The notes under the pieces are model-generated. The model worked only from the letters and a program-made list of their open reading frames with translations. It ran no database searches and was not told the origin of the DNA. From Bacteroidales bacterium (lineage in GTDB: Bacteria > Bacteroidota > Bacteroidia > Bacteroidales > 4484-276), in NCBI GenBank assembly GCA_035647615.1, contig DASRND010000005.1, positions 50,225 through 114,224 on the forward strand: a DNA stretch of 64,000 nt, given 5' to 3'. Shown here piece by piece: positions 1 to 7,019 of the stretch. The translations under genes and the position numbers were made by a program. The stretch's first letter is position 1. The number at the start of each line of letters is the position of its first letter.

Positions 1-102
1 GGATTCGACAACATACCCGAAAAATGGATAAAACAAATAGCAAGGCATCACGATATCGAAGACCTGGCCGCACGACTTGGAGATAAGATTGCCAGCCGCT
101 AA
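1..102 (+). CDS. C-terminal end of ADP-ribosylglycohydrolase-like protein (partial)
   Basis: An open frame enters from the left edge and ends at a TAA at 100-102, giving the last 33 residues of a protein. The tail contains an IPEKWI motif followed by a short helix with LAARLGDKI. From memory this resembles the C-terminal helix of ADP-ribosylglycohydrolase (ARH/DraG) family enzymes, which remove ADP-ribose from proteins or small molecules. Only the tail is visible, so no catalytic residue can be checked. The next gene begins 76 bases downstream on the same strand. Confidence 0.5.
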   Translation, partial: GFDNIPEKWIKQIARHHDIEDLAARLGDKIASR

Positions 103-178
103 CGGACAAATTAAAAAGTTGAGGGAAGTGTCCTTTAAATCAAAAAGGATGTTAATTTTGGCTTCTAAAATTATAGCA

Positions 179-1294
179 ATGAAAAAAGTAATTTTCACGA
201 GCATAATCCTACTTCTTTTTGCCACGTCGGTGAAATCTCAAGTTAGGATAAAGATGCAAAAGGAAGGTGGCGTCTACACAACTCCCTGTACAATTAATGG
301 CTTAAGGCTGCGCTTTATTTTTGACACCGGTGCCAGTACCGTTTCAATATCCTTGTCTGAGGCTAATTTCATGCTTAAAAATGGCTACATGGATGAAAGT
401 GATTTGCATGGTTCATCCTATTCACAAATAGCAAATGGCGATATTGTAGAAAACACCACGGTAATCTTAAGAGAGCTTGAGATAGGAGGGATCATAATTC
501 GCAATGTTGAAGCTGCGATTATGCATGAACTTTCAGCGCCACTTTTGTTAGGCCAATCTGCCATTGAAAAATTAGGGAGAATTCAAATTGAAGATGATAA
601 CCTAATAATATTCAACTTTAATTCTCCATCAACTGAAAATGCCTGTGTCAAAGCCAAAGAGATGGTGGATAAAGCTCAACAATACTATTTTGATGGATTA
701 AAAAATTTATCTGCTGATACATATCAAAATGCGTATGATTTATGCCCGGATGCACTGGATTGTTTTTCGCTATATTTAATGGGATCAGCATATTATTCGA
801 GTAATAATTATTCTTCAGCCATAACATTTTTAAAAAAAGCATCAAATTGTGAAACTAAAAATAAAACTTTATACTATATCTATATCAAATTAGCAGACGC
901 CTATCGGGAATTGGGAGATTATGAAAACGCTATTTTAAATACGCAAAGGGCGCTTACTTACGCTAAAGAAAATAAGTATATTTCCTCATGCTATTTCTAT
1001 TTAGGTTTTATTAATAGCGATCTTAAAAATTATTACAAGGCTGTTGAGTACTACGAAAAAAGTGTTGATTATTATTTGAAACATTTATCAACAAATGTTA
1101 ATGAAGTTATGAAGGGTAAAGTTAAAAATGCGATGTTGGGTGAGAGCTATTGGAATATTGCTTTCCAATATCACAAGCTTGGTCAGGAAACAAAATCAGA
1201 TAACTTCGCTATTAAATCTGCATTATGTGGTTACGAAAGTGCTATTGATCGTTGTAAAAAGTTTGGAATAAGATATGAATTGTACATTGAATAG
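179..1294 (+). CDS. Secreted retropepsin-like aspartic protease with C-terminal TPR repeats
   Basis: The 371-residue protein starts with a typical signal peptide (MKKVIFTSIILLLFATSVKS, about 20 residues). I chose the ATG at 179 because the upstream TTG frame would bury this signal. Residues 30-150 form a single retroviral-type aspartic protease domain: the active-site motif FDTGAS has Asp49, and a hydrophobic LLLGQSAIEKLG segment near residue 145 matches the second conserved motif of clan AA. One such domain supplies half of an active site, so these enzymes act as dimers. Residues from about 165 to 360 are tetratricopeptide-like helices with repeated A/Y/L patterns (SAITFLKKA, NAILNTQRAL, KAVEYYEKS). 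It probably acts in the periplasm or at the surface; the substrate is unknown. The family assignment is solid and the role is not. Confidence 0.8.
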   Translation: MKKVIFTSIILLLFATSVKSQVRIKMQKEGGVYTTPCTINGLRLRFIFDTGASTVSISLSEANFMLKNGYMDESDLHGSSYSQIANGDIVENTTVILRELEIGGIIIRNVEAAIMHELSAPLLLGQSAIEKLGRIQIEDDNLIIFNFNSPSTENACVKAKEMVDKAQQYYFDGLKNLSADTYQNAYDLCPDALDCFSLYLMGSAYYSSNNYSSAITFLKKASNCETKNKTLYYIYIKLADAYRELGDYENAILNTQRALTYAKENKYISSCYFYLGFINSDLKNYYKAVEYYEKSVDYYLKHLSTNVNEVMKGKVKNAMLGESYWNIAFQYHKLGQETKSDNFAIKSALCGYESAIDRCKKFGIRYELYIE

Positions 1295-1351
1295 TTTGTG
1301 AATTCTAAGAAAAGATACTTCAATCAGATGAGAAACACGGCAATCATACGA

Positions 1352-1396
1352 GCTAACGATACCCAACAAAGCAATCTGATGGTTAGCCTTTTTTTT
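1352..1396 (+). terminator. Weak possible terminator after the aspartic protease gene
   Basis: GCTAAC at 1352-1357 can pair with GTTAGC at 1382-1387, followed directly by a run of T to 1396. The loop is about 24 bases and the stem only 6 bp, so this is a weak call. Confidence 0.3.
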
Positions 1397-1456
1397 GAGA
1401 AGGATTACAAGCTATACATGATTGTTACACGGCAAGATTAGAAACGCAACAAAATT

Positions 1457-2416
1457 ATGAGTGATTTTACCAAAATATTGATGGGAAATAGCAAGCCAAT
1501 TGAAATGAAAGGTAGGCTATTTATTCATGGTATTGATTCAAGAGTTGAAGCAAGTCTTGAGTTTATTCGAACTAAATATGAAAACATTGTTGAATTAGAA
1601 CTTGCGATTGAATACATGGAATTTCACTCCGAAACAATTAAAGCAGATTTTAATCAATTAGTAAAATTGGGATATTATCCATCAAATGAAACAGAAATGG
1701 AACTTGACCATTCCATAAAACATGCATTGATTGGGTCATATAAATCGGCGTTTTCTGATTTAAGAAGAGGTTTAGAATTAACAGTTACTTCTATTTATTT
1801 ATTATCTGAGGAAGTTGATAGGCAGAAAGCTGATGATTGGATTAATTCGTTTGAAAACACGCCAAGATTTTCAGCTGTTCTGCATAAACTTATTAAAAAT
1901 GGATACTATAAAATCATAAATGATAAATATGAATGGAAAAGTAATCTTCAAGAATTGTACTGGTCATTATCTAATTTTAGCCACAATAAAGGACGAGTAA
2001 AAGGATACATGGAATTAAACAATCCAAGTTTTTTCACCGCAGGAACATCTTTACCAACAATAAAAAATGATACACTAGCATTATTCTGTAATTGTTACAT
2101 AAATACGGTTAAAGAGGTAGTTACCTTACAATCCCTACATAATCCAGTGATTTTGTTTGGGGTTCCAATAGAAAAGAAGTTTGGATCAGAAGGTATAATG
2201 TCTGGATATTTGAATGACGGACAATCTGAAGTGATAAAGAGGTTAATTCCTGAGAATTATAAAAATTATTTTAATGATCTTATTGAACATGATGAAGAAA
2301 AAAAATCGGTTATTGAATATTTTAATTCACTACCTGACTTGACAGAGGACGATTTAAATGCACAAGCTATGAGGCAAGATGAATTTTTAAACGATTTGAA
2401 AGGCGGTCGTGTGTGA
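1457..2416 (+). CDS. Hypothetical helical protein, 319 aa
   Basis: I do not recognise this family. It is a soluble, charged, mostly helical protein without signal peptide or membrane segment. Residues about 95-120 (AFSDLRRGLELTVTSIYLL) followed some 60 residues later by WSLSNFSHNKG resemble the R-x-LE ... LS-x-x-H pattern seen in several helical, HEPN-like bacterial proteins, but this is only a visual similarity. The gene is clearly AT-richer than the housekeeping genes further right and sits directly before a toxin-antitoxin cluster, suggesting accessory, possibly transferred DNA. The 64-bp direct repeat begins within its last codons, at 2412. Confidence 0.6.
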   Translation: MSDFTKILMGNSKPIEMKGRLFIHGIDSRVEASLEFIRTKYENIVELELAIEYMEFHSETIKADFNQLVKLGYYPSNETEMELDHSIKHALIGSYKSAFSDLRRGLELTVTSIYLLSEEVDRQKADDWINSFENTPRFSAVLHKLIKNGYYKIINDKYEWKSNLQELYWSLSNFSHNKGRVKGYMELNNPSFFTAGTSLPTIKNDTLALFCNCYINTVKEVVTLQSLHNPVILFGVPIEKKFGSEGIMSGYLNDGQSEVIKRLIPENYKNYFNDLIEHDEEKKSVIEYFNSLPDLTEDDLNAQAMRQDEFLNDLKGGRV

Positions 2417-2475
2417 TTCTGTAATTCGCAAAACCAACTTTTAATGCGTAGTTTTGTTCTCTGATTAAAAATATG
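2412..2475 (+). repeat. Direct repeat copy 1 flanking the toxin-antitoxin cluster
   Basis: About 62 bases beginning TGTGATTCTGTAAT and including CCAACTTTTAATGCGTAG recur at 3533-3594 with a few substitutions and small indels. Each copy lies upstream of an antitoxin gene of the same kind, so the repeat may be a duplicated promoter region. Just downstream, TATCTTTG at 2493-2500 fits the Bacteroidota TAnnTTTG promoter element. Confidence 0.75.
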
Positions 2476-2598
2476 GATGTGTCAGCTTGTTTTATCTTTG
2501 CTCAATGAATATAAATTTTGAAAGTCTTGAAGAACACTTTAGTAAATCAAATAAATGATGAGAACCGTTCAGATCAGATTTACATTCCGACATAGCCA

Positions 2599-2670
2599 AT
2601 GCCTAAGATTGTAATTTCAGATACAAGCATACTGATACTATTTCAAGGGAAATTTTGTGCAAACTTTTAA
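2599..2670 (+). pseudogene. N-terminal remnant of a PIN-domain (DUF3368-like) toxin
   Basis: A 23-codon frame from ATG 2599 begins MPKIVISDTSILILF, matching the first beta-strand of PIN-domain ribonucleases with the first catalytic acid (Asp in VISDTS). It then stops at 2668-2670 with no further PIN sequence. I read it as a truncated toxin gene. A 17-codon frame at 2506-2559 just upstream (MNINFESLEEHF) may be the stub of its antitoxin, but that is uncertain. The intact antitoxin gene starts 12 bases downstream, and the A/G-rich end of this remnant now serves as its ribosome-binding region. Confidence 0.5.
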
Positions 2671-2681
2671 AAGGGAAAATT

Positions 2682-2906
2682 ATGAAAAATCTTGTGATTG
2701 AAAATAAAGGAGATCAGGTGATTTTAAAAATAAACAGAAAAGGATTTGATGAGAATTACCTGATTTCACTTCTTAAGAGACTTCAGATTGAGCAGCTTGC
2801 TCAGAAGTCGGAGTTCAGCGATGATATTATAAATGTTGCCGAACAGGTTAATGAAGAGTGGTGGGATGAAAACGGGAAAGATTTTCTAAAAGAAGTAAAG
2901 CAATGA
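2682..2906 (+). CDS. Antitoxin of a VapBC-type pair
   Basis: A small acidic protein of 74 residues. The ATG at 2682 was chosen because an AAAAGGGAAAA ribosome-binding region lies just before it; a longer GTG frame at 2655 would overlap the PIN remnant. Its stop overlaps the start of the PIN toxin gene by 4 bases (ATGA at 2903), the standard arrangement of antitoxin-toxin operons. The N-terminal half is an alternating beta pattern (VIENKGDQVILKINRKGF), the C-terminal half is acidic with EEWWDENGKDFL. It resembles the antitoxin at 3635 in layout: a short basic-to-acidic protein with an LLKRLQIEQLAQKSEFSDDII helix matching YLRYEELTSKSTASEGDID there. Presumed to neutralise the adjacent toxin and repress the operon; the DNA-binding mode is not evident. 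Confidence 0.7.
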   Translation: MKNLVIENKGDQVILKINRKGFDENYLISLLKRLQIEQLAQKSEFSDDIINVAEQVNEEWWDENGKDFLKEVKQ

Positions 2907-3316
2907 TTTCAAAAAGCGTGGTAGTTGATACCAACTTGATCTTTTCGGCTTTAATCCCAAAAGCATCAAAAATTAGAGATGTCTTGTTTGAGAGTGACAG
3001 GGCATTCTTTGCACCAAACTTTTTGATTGCGGAGATATATAAACATAAGGAAAAGTTGATAAAAAGCTCAAAACTTGATGAGTCAGAATTTTATTCATAC
3101 TTTACCGGCATAATCCAAAAGATACAATTTGTGCCGATTGATTTCATTAGCATCGAGAGTCGGCAAAAGGCCTACGATTTATGCAAGGATATTGATGTTA
3201 AGGATACCCCATTTATTGCTTTGACTTTGGAATTGAATTTGCCAATCTGGACAGGTGATAAAAAACTTAAAGACGGATTGAGACGAAAAGGATTTAATAA
3301 TTTTTATTCGGAATAA
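2903..3316 (+). CDS. PIN-domain toxin (VapC-like ribonuclease)
   Basis: The 137-residue protein is a complete PIN domain. The first acid is Asp9 in VVDTN; Glu44 in FLIAEIYKHK is the second; DVKDTPFIALTLELNLPIWTGDKKL around residues 97-120 supplies the remaining metal-binding acids and the WTGDKKL strand typical of the fold. PIN toxins are Mg-dependent ribonucleases that cut RNA when their antitoxin is lost. The gene overlaps its antitoxin by 4 bases, so the two are translationally coupled. All expected acidic positions appear intact, so it is probably active. Confidence 0.85.
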   Translation: MISKSVVVDTNLIFSALIPKASKIRDVLFESDRAFFAPNFLIAEIYKHKEKLIKSSKLDESEFYSYFTGIIQKIQFVPIDFISIESRQKAYDLCKDIDVKDTPFIALTLELNLPIWTGDKKLKDGLRRKGFNNFYSE

Positions 3317-3634
3317 TGCGCGTTGTAAAACATGCGGTCATAAAATCCCTCTCTCTCACCAAACAAATCACTAACAGGACGCCAACGAAGCTGCGTTGCC
3401 ATTTCTCTCTATTAGAGAGTTGAAGCCTTAATCGACAAAATTCAAGTTACGAACCGACAACAAATTTTTACCCATCACTCATTTAGAGGTGCGTTAGATC
3501 AAACCGAAAAAGATTTCTCTTTTTTCCACGGCTGTGATTCTGTAATGTAAAACCAACTTTTAATGCGTAGGTTTGTTTCTCGATTACAAATGGTGGTGTT
3601 GGTTGACGCACACGAAAATTTAAAAAAGAGAAAA
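3317..3634 (+). other. Non-coding gap with direct repeat copy 2
   Basis: The first 215 bases after the PIN toxin hold no frame I would call a gene and no clear hairpin. At 3533-3594 lies the second copy of the repeat described at 2412, ending about 40 bases before the next antitoxin start. Confidence 0.6.
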
Positions 3635-3826
3635 ATGATAGTAGAAAGACAAAATAACGAAATACTGGTCAGAGTTTCTGCTGGTATTAAAACCTCCCGA
3701 ATTCAGACAATCCTTGACTATCTGCGGTACGAAGAATTAACTTCTAAATCAACTGCCTCAGAAGGCGATATTGATCAACTTCTAAAAGAAGCAAAAAAAG
3801 GACGTTGGGATAGAACTGAAAAATAA
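3635..3826 (+). CDS. Orphan antitoxin of the same family, toxin lost
   Basis: A 63-residue protein starting at ATG 3635 (AAAAAAGAGAAAA upstream); the longer frame from 3563 runs through the direct repeat and is unlikely to be used. Beta-rich N-terminus (MIVERQNNEILVRVSAGIK), then a helix ILDYLRYEELTSK and an acidic stretch EGDIDQLLKEAKKGRWD, parallel to the antitoxin at 2682. The expected toxin gene is missing: the C-terminal codons run straight into the 3' end of a PIN gene in another frame (see 3801-3896). The protein may still be made and could cross-neutralise the nearby intact toxin, but this is inference. Confidence 0.55.
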   Translation: MIVERQNNEILVRVSAGIKTSRIQTILDYLRYEELTSKSTASEGDIDQLLKEAKKGRWDRTEK

Positions 3827-3896
3827 AGGATTTGAGCAAGTAATTAAAATAGAGGAATTGTATCAAGACTTTTTGATCCGAGAAAAACAAAAATAA
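3801..3896 (+). pseudogene. C-terminal remnant of a PIN-domain toxin
   Basis: In the frame that includes GGA at 3828, the sequence reads IELKNKGFEQVIKIEELYQDFL and stops at TAA 3894-3896. This matches the last strand and helix of PIN toxins (compare LKDGLRRKGFNNFYSE at the end of the intact toxin). It overlaps the 3' end of the antitoxin gene in a different frame, as expected if a deletion removed the antitoxin end and most of the toxin. Confidence 0.5.
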
Positions 3897-3933
3897 AAAT
3901 AAAATACTGGCATCCACCTTCAGCAAAACCCCA

Positions 3934-3985
3934 AAAAAATCCACGTCACCGTCAGCCTTCAGGCCGATGATGACGTGGATTTTTT
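3934..3985. terminator. Bidirectional terminator between the TA cluster and yajC
   Basis: AAAAAATCCACGTCA (3934-3948) pairs perfectly with TGACGTGGATTTTTT (3971-3985). Each strand has a run of T after the stem, so it can serve both the plus-strand antitoxin operon and the minus-strand yajC operon. Confidence 0.8.
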
Positions 3986-4012
3986 ATGTTTTAAACTATT
4001 TAGCGGAAGCGC

Positions 4013-4354
4013 CTACTTTGCGGGCTGCTCGGCCATCATGGAGGTGTTGTCGGCAGCGGCGGCGCTTTTTTCTATCTTCAGGCGTCCCTGGCCTTCGGTT
4101 TCGATGATGAGCGTGGTGTCGCGCACTTCGAGAATCTTGCCGTGTATACCGCCAATGGTAACGATTTTGCTGCCTTTGGCCAAAGCCTCACGAAATTTCT
4201 TTTGTTCTTTGCTCTTGCGCATCTGCGGACGGATCATGAAGAAATAAAACACCACGATCATCAGCAGCATCATCAAAAAGAAGCTGGAGGAGCTGCCCCC
4301 TTCTTCGCCACTGGGCATCATGAGCAGGATAAAGTTGATTAATGCAGTTGTCAT
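4013..4354 (-). CDS. yajC: Preprotein translocase subunit YajC
   Basis: The 113-residue inner-membrane protein associates with SecDF and the SecYEG channel and supports protein export. It has a short, Ser/Gly-rich periplasmic N-terminus, one transmembrane helix at about residues 26-42 (LMMLLMIVVFYFFMIRP) and the family motif RPQMRKSKEQKKFREAL, then a small cytoplasmic beta domain with KGSKIVTIGGIHGKI. Length is normal for the family. It lies downstream of the DUF1573 lipoprotein gene on the same strand; nusB, DUF1573 and yajC are commonly neighbours in Bacteroidota. A terminator follows. Confidence 0.95.
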   Translation of the reverse strand: MTTALINFILLMMPSGEEGGSSSSFFLMMLLMIVVFYFFMIRPQMRKSKEQKKFREALAKGSKIVTIGGIHGKILEVRDTTLIIETEGQGRLKIEKSAAAADNTSMMAEQPAK

Positions 4355-4393
4355 TGATTTTCTTGTTTATTTAGTTATAGAAAAGTTTTCTTT

Positions 4394-4861
4394 TTAAAAA
4401 TTCTCGGGTAAAACCACTTGTGCTTTTATTCGGAGTAAGTGGCTGGCTGGGTGCGTATTGGTGACCACTGTCACGGTTTTGTTTTGAAAGCCACGGCGGT
4501 TGCTGCTATCGAAGGTAACTTTTACGGTTCCCTTCTGGCCGGGCGCAATGGGTTGGGTGGTGTAGGCGGGCACAGCGCAGCCGCAACTGGAGCTTACGCT
4601 GGTGATGAGCAGGTCGGCTTTGCCGCCGTTGTCGAAACGGAAAGCATACGTCACCTTTTCGCCTTGTATCACTTTGCCAAAGTCGTGTTCTGTGTTGTCG
4701 AAGTGCATCACCGGCATTTTGTCTTTGGAGCTTTCGCCGATGGCTGTGCGCGGGTTTTTCACCAGATCGGCGGGCAGTCGGTCGTCCTGTTGGCCACCGG
4801 AACAGCCCCACATGAGCATCATCACAAAAATGTAAGCGAAAACAGGTTTTATGTAAATCAT
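4394..4861 (-). CDS. DUF1573 lipoprotein
   Basis: A 155-residue predicted lipoprotein: signal peptide ending in a lipobox with Cys20 (LMWGC). Residues 50-150 are one DUF1573 domain, an Ig-like fold related to ASH/MSP domains, with the conserved HDFGKVIQGEKV, SSSCGCAVPAYT and PGQKGTVKVTFDSS blocks. The function of DUF1573 proteins is not established; they are abundant in Bacteroidota and thought to act in the periplasm or envelope. The gene is 39 bases upstream of yajC on the same strand and is probably co-transcribed with it. Confidence 0.9.
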   Translation of the reverse strand: MIYIKPVFAYIFVMMLMWGCSGGQQDDRLPADLVKNPRTAIGESSKDKMPVMHFDNTEHDFGKVIQGEKVTYAFRFDNGGKADLLITSVSSSCGCAVPAYTTQPIAPGQKGTVKVTFDSSNRRGFQNKTVTVVTNTHPASHLLRIKAQVVLPENF

Positions 4862-4914
4862 TAATAATATCCAAAAAAAATGAATGGCAAAAATAGTAAA
4901 AAACTACAATTTGC

Positions 4915-4922
4915 TACTTTTG
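4915..4922 (+). promoter_or_regulatory. Candidate Bacteroidota -7 element of aroK
   Basis: TACTTTTG fits the TAnnTTTG -7 consensus and lies 18 bases before the aroK ATG at 4941, implying a very short leader. No good -33 TTTG is visible at the standard distance. Confidence 0.45.
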
Positions 4923-4940
4923 TCCGAAAACGTCGGGCGC

Positions 4941-5459
4941 ATGAATGTATATCTTACGGGCTACATGGGTAGCGGCAAAACTACTGCCGGTCGGCGACTG
5001 GCTGCCAAAATCGGTTATGAGTATCTCGACATCGACGAACTCTTCGAATCGACTTACCGCGTTAGCGTCGCCCAATTTTTTGAGCGTTACGACGAAGGAG
5101 CTTTTCGCAAAATAGAGGCGCAGCTTATCGGTGAAACCTTTGCGCTAAAGCGCCGGGTAGTATCGCTGGGTGGCGGCGCGGCAAGCTATGCCGACAACAT
5201 GGAGCGCATCAACCGGCATGGCCTTTCTGTTTATCTGCGCATGGCGCCTGAGTCGTTGTTTGTAAGACTCAAAAATGCAAAGCGGCCGCGCCCACGCATT
5301 GCTGGGCTTAGCGACGAACAGTTGAAAATACGCATTGCCGAAGATCTTCGGGTGCGGGTTCCTTATTATGAAAAAGCCCGCCTGATAGTGAAAGGTGAAA
5401 ACCTGGACGTGGATGCGCTGGCCGAAGAGATTATTCGGCTGTTGCCTGCCGGCGGATGA
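4941..5459 (+). CDS. aroK: Shikimate kinase
   Basis: The 172-residue enzyme phosphorylates shikimate with ATP in the route to chorismate and aromatic amino acids. The Walker A loop is GYMGSGKTT (residues 7-15); the shikimate-binding Asp pair lies in LDIDELFE near residue 34; FRKIEAQLI supplies the conserved Arg/Glu; GGGAA around residue 81 is the substrate glycine loop; RPRIAG is in the lid. The start at 4941 gives the normal family length and fits the promoter element just upstream; a longer frame from 4884 adds 19 unconserved residues. It stands alone on the plus strand, and its last 29 bases overlap the convergent rlmD gene. Confidence 0.93.
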   Translation: MNVYLTGYMGSGKTTAGRRLAAKIGYEYLDIDELFESTYRVSVAQFFERYDEGAFRKIEAQLIGETFALKRRVVSLGGGAASYADNMERINRHGLSVYLRMAPESLFVRLKNAKRPRPRIAGLSDEQLKIRIAEDLRVRVPYYEKARLIVKGENLDVDALAEEIIRLLPAGG

Positions 5460-6855
5460 GCAAAGTTACATTCTCGACATGCTGCGTCTGTGGAAACATA
5501 TCCACCGGCTGTATGGCAGCGATTTCGTAATCTGCGCCAAGCATAGCAATATCACGTGCCTGCGTGGCCGGATTGCAACTTACATACACAATGCGCTGTG
5601 GTTGCAGCGTCAGCAGTTGCTCCACCACTTTGGGATGCATGCCTGCCCGCGGCGGATCGGTAATCACAACGTCGGGCTTTCCATACTTTTCGATTAATTC
5701 CTTATTAAAAACTTTGGCCATGTCGCCGGCCACAAACTGCGTATTGGTGATGTTGTTGATTTTAGAATTTTCGTGGGCATCGTCGATGGCCGTCTCCACG
5801 TATTCGATACCCACCACCTGCCGCGCCTGATGCGCCACAAAGATACCGATGGTGCCAGCACCACAATACAGATCATAAACCGTTTCTGTGCCGGTGAGGG
5901 CGGCAAAGTTCCGGGCAACTTTATAAAGCTGGTAAGCCTGTTCGGCGTTGGTTTGGTAAAATGACTGCGGACCAACTTTAAAACGCAAATCTTCCATGTG
6001 TTCCGTGATGTAAGGCTTGCCGGTCCAAAGCACCGTTTCCTGGTCGTTGATGGTGTCGTTGAGCTTGCTGTTGACCACATAAAAAAGCGAGGTTATCTGC
6101 GGGAAGCGCTCTTTGAGGAAATCCATGAGCGGATTGATTTTATCAGGCTCGTTGAGGGCAAAAATCACAATTACCATCACATCGCCGCTGTTGGCCGTGC
6201 GGATGATTACATTGCGCATCATCCCCTTATGTTTTCTGTTGTCGTAATATGGAAGGTGATGCTCAGCGGTATATTGGCGCAAAGCCAGCCGGATGTCGTT
6301 GGAAGGCGACGGCTGCAGATAGCAGTTGTTCAAATCGAGGATACGATCGAAAATTCCCGGCAGATGAAACCCCAATCCATCCATATTTACAGCCTCTTCC
6401 TGCCGCAGCTCTCCATCGGTAAGCCAGCGGCGATTAGAAAAGGTAAACTCCAGCTTGTTGCGATATTCATAAATTTTTTCCGACCCCAGGATGGGCGTCA
6501 TCGTTTCGGTGCTTAGTTTGCCGATGCGCTCAAAGTTGTCTTTCACCTGCTGTTGTTTGTAGTAAAGTTGCTGGTCGTACGGCAGGTTTTGCCAGCGGCA
6601 GCCACCACAAATGCCAAAATGTTCGCAGCGCGGCGTGATGCGCAGCGGAGATAGCTTGTGCATTTTCACCGCTTTGCCCTCCATGTAGTTGCGCTTGCGC
6701 TTGGTCACCTGAATGTCGATGACGTCGCCGGGAACCACAAACGGCACAAAAATCACCATGTTATCTACACGTGCCACAGCTTTGCCTTCGGAGCCGGCGT
6801 CTTTTATCTCTACGTTTTCGAGCAGCGGAAGTGCTTGTCGGTTTCGCTTTGCCAT
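5431..6855 (-). CDS. rlmD: 23S rRNA (uracil-C5)-methyltransferase, RlmD/RumA type
   Basis: This 474-residue SAM-dependent enzyme methylates a uridine of 23S rRNA (U1939 in E. coli). The N-terminal TRAM domain (about 10-70) is followed by a [4Fe-4S] cluster motif with Cys77, Cys83 and Cys86 (CEHFGICGGC) and a fourth Cys in LDLNNCYLQPSP. The SAM-binding fold has YDLYCGAGTIGIF; DPPRAGMHP and the catalytic VSCNPATQARD follow. All signature residues are present. Bacteroidota often carry one enzyme for several uridine sites, so the exact target (U747 or U1939) is uncertain. It overlaps aroK at the 3' ends by 29 bases in convergent orientation. Confidence 0.93.
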   Translation of the reverse strand: MAKRNRQALPLLENVEIKDAGSEGKAVARVDNMVIFVPFVVPGDVIDIQVTKRKRNYMEGKAVKMHKLSPLRITPRCEHFGICGGCRWQNLPYDQQLYYKQQQVKDNFERIGKLSTETMTPILGSEKIYEYRNKLEFTFSNRRWLTDGELRQEEAVNMDGLGFHLPGIFDRILDLNNCYLQPSPSNDIRLALRQYTAEHHLPYYDNRKHKGMMRNVIIRTANSGDVMVIVIFALNEPDKINPLMDFLKERFPQITSLFYVVNSKLNDTINDQETVLWTGKPYITEHMEDLRFKVGPQSFYQTNAEQAYQLYKVARNFAALTGTETVYDLYCGAGTIGIFVAHQARQVVGIEYVETAIDDAHENSKINNITNTQFVAGDMAKVFNKELIEKYGKPDVVITDPPRAGMHPKVVEQLLTLQPQRIVYVSCNPATQARDIAMLGADYEIAAIQPVDMFPQTQHVENVTLLIRRQATAE

Positions 6856-6910
6856 TGGTTTGTATTAAAAATTTTGACAAAGATAGTTTTTGGGAAGGAA
6901 ACACGGGTTT

Positions 6911-6990
6911 AACCGCGGAGGCGGAGAGACGCGGAGGAAAGTCAGAAAAAATTATTTTTATAATCTCTGTGCCTTAGCGTTTTTGCGGTG
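6911..6990. repeat. Dispersed palindromic repeat (CCGCGGAGGCGGAGAGACG family), copy 1
   Basis: Purine-rich AACCGCGGAGGCGGAGAGAC is followed by an AT-rich centre and a roughly complementary CTCTGTGCC...GCGGTG arm. Related copies lie at 33425-33532 and 40065-40153. Copy 1 has diverged in its right arm. It fills most of the gap between rlmD and nusB. Confidence 0.75.
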
Positions 6991-7019
6991 ACAAAGGATT
7001 TAACAGGAGAGAGATAACC

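Noticed and set aside
77..178. TTG start giving 34 more residues to the aspartic protease
   Set aside because: It would overlap the previous gene end and hide the signal peptide that begins at 179.
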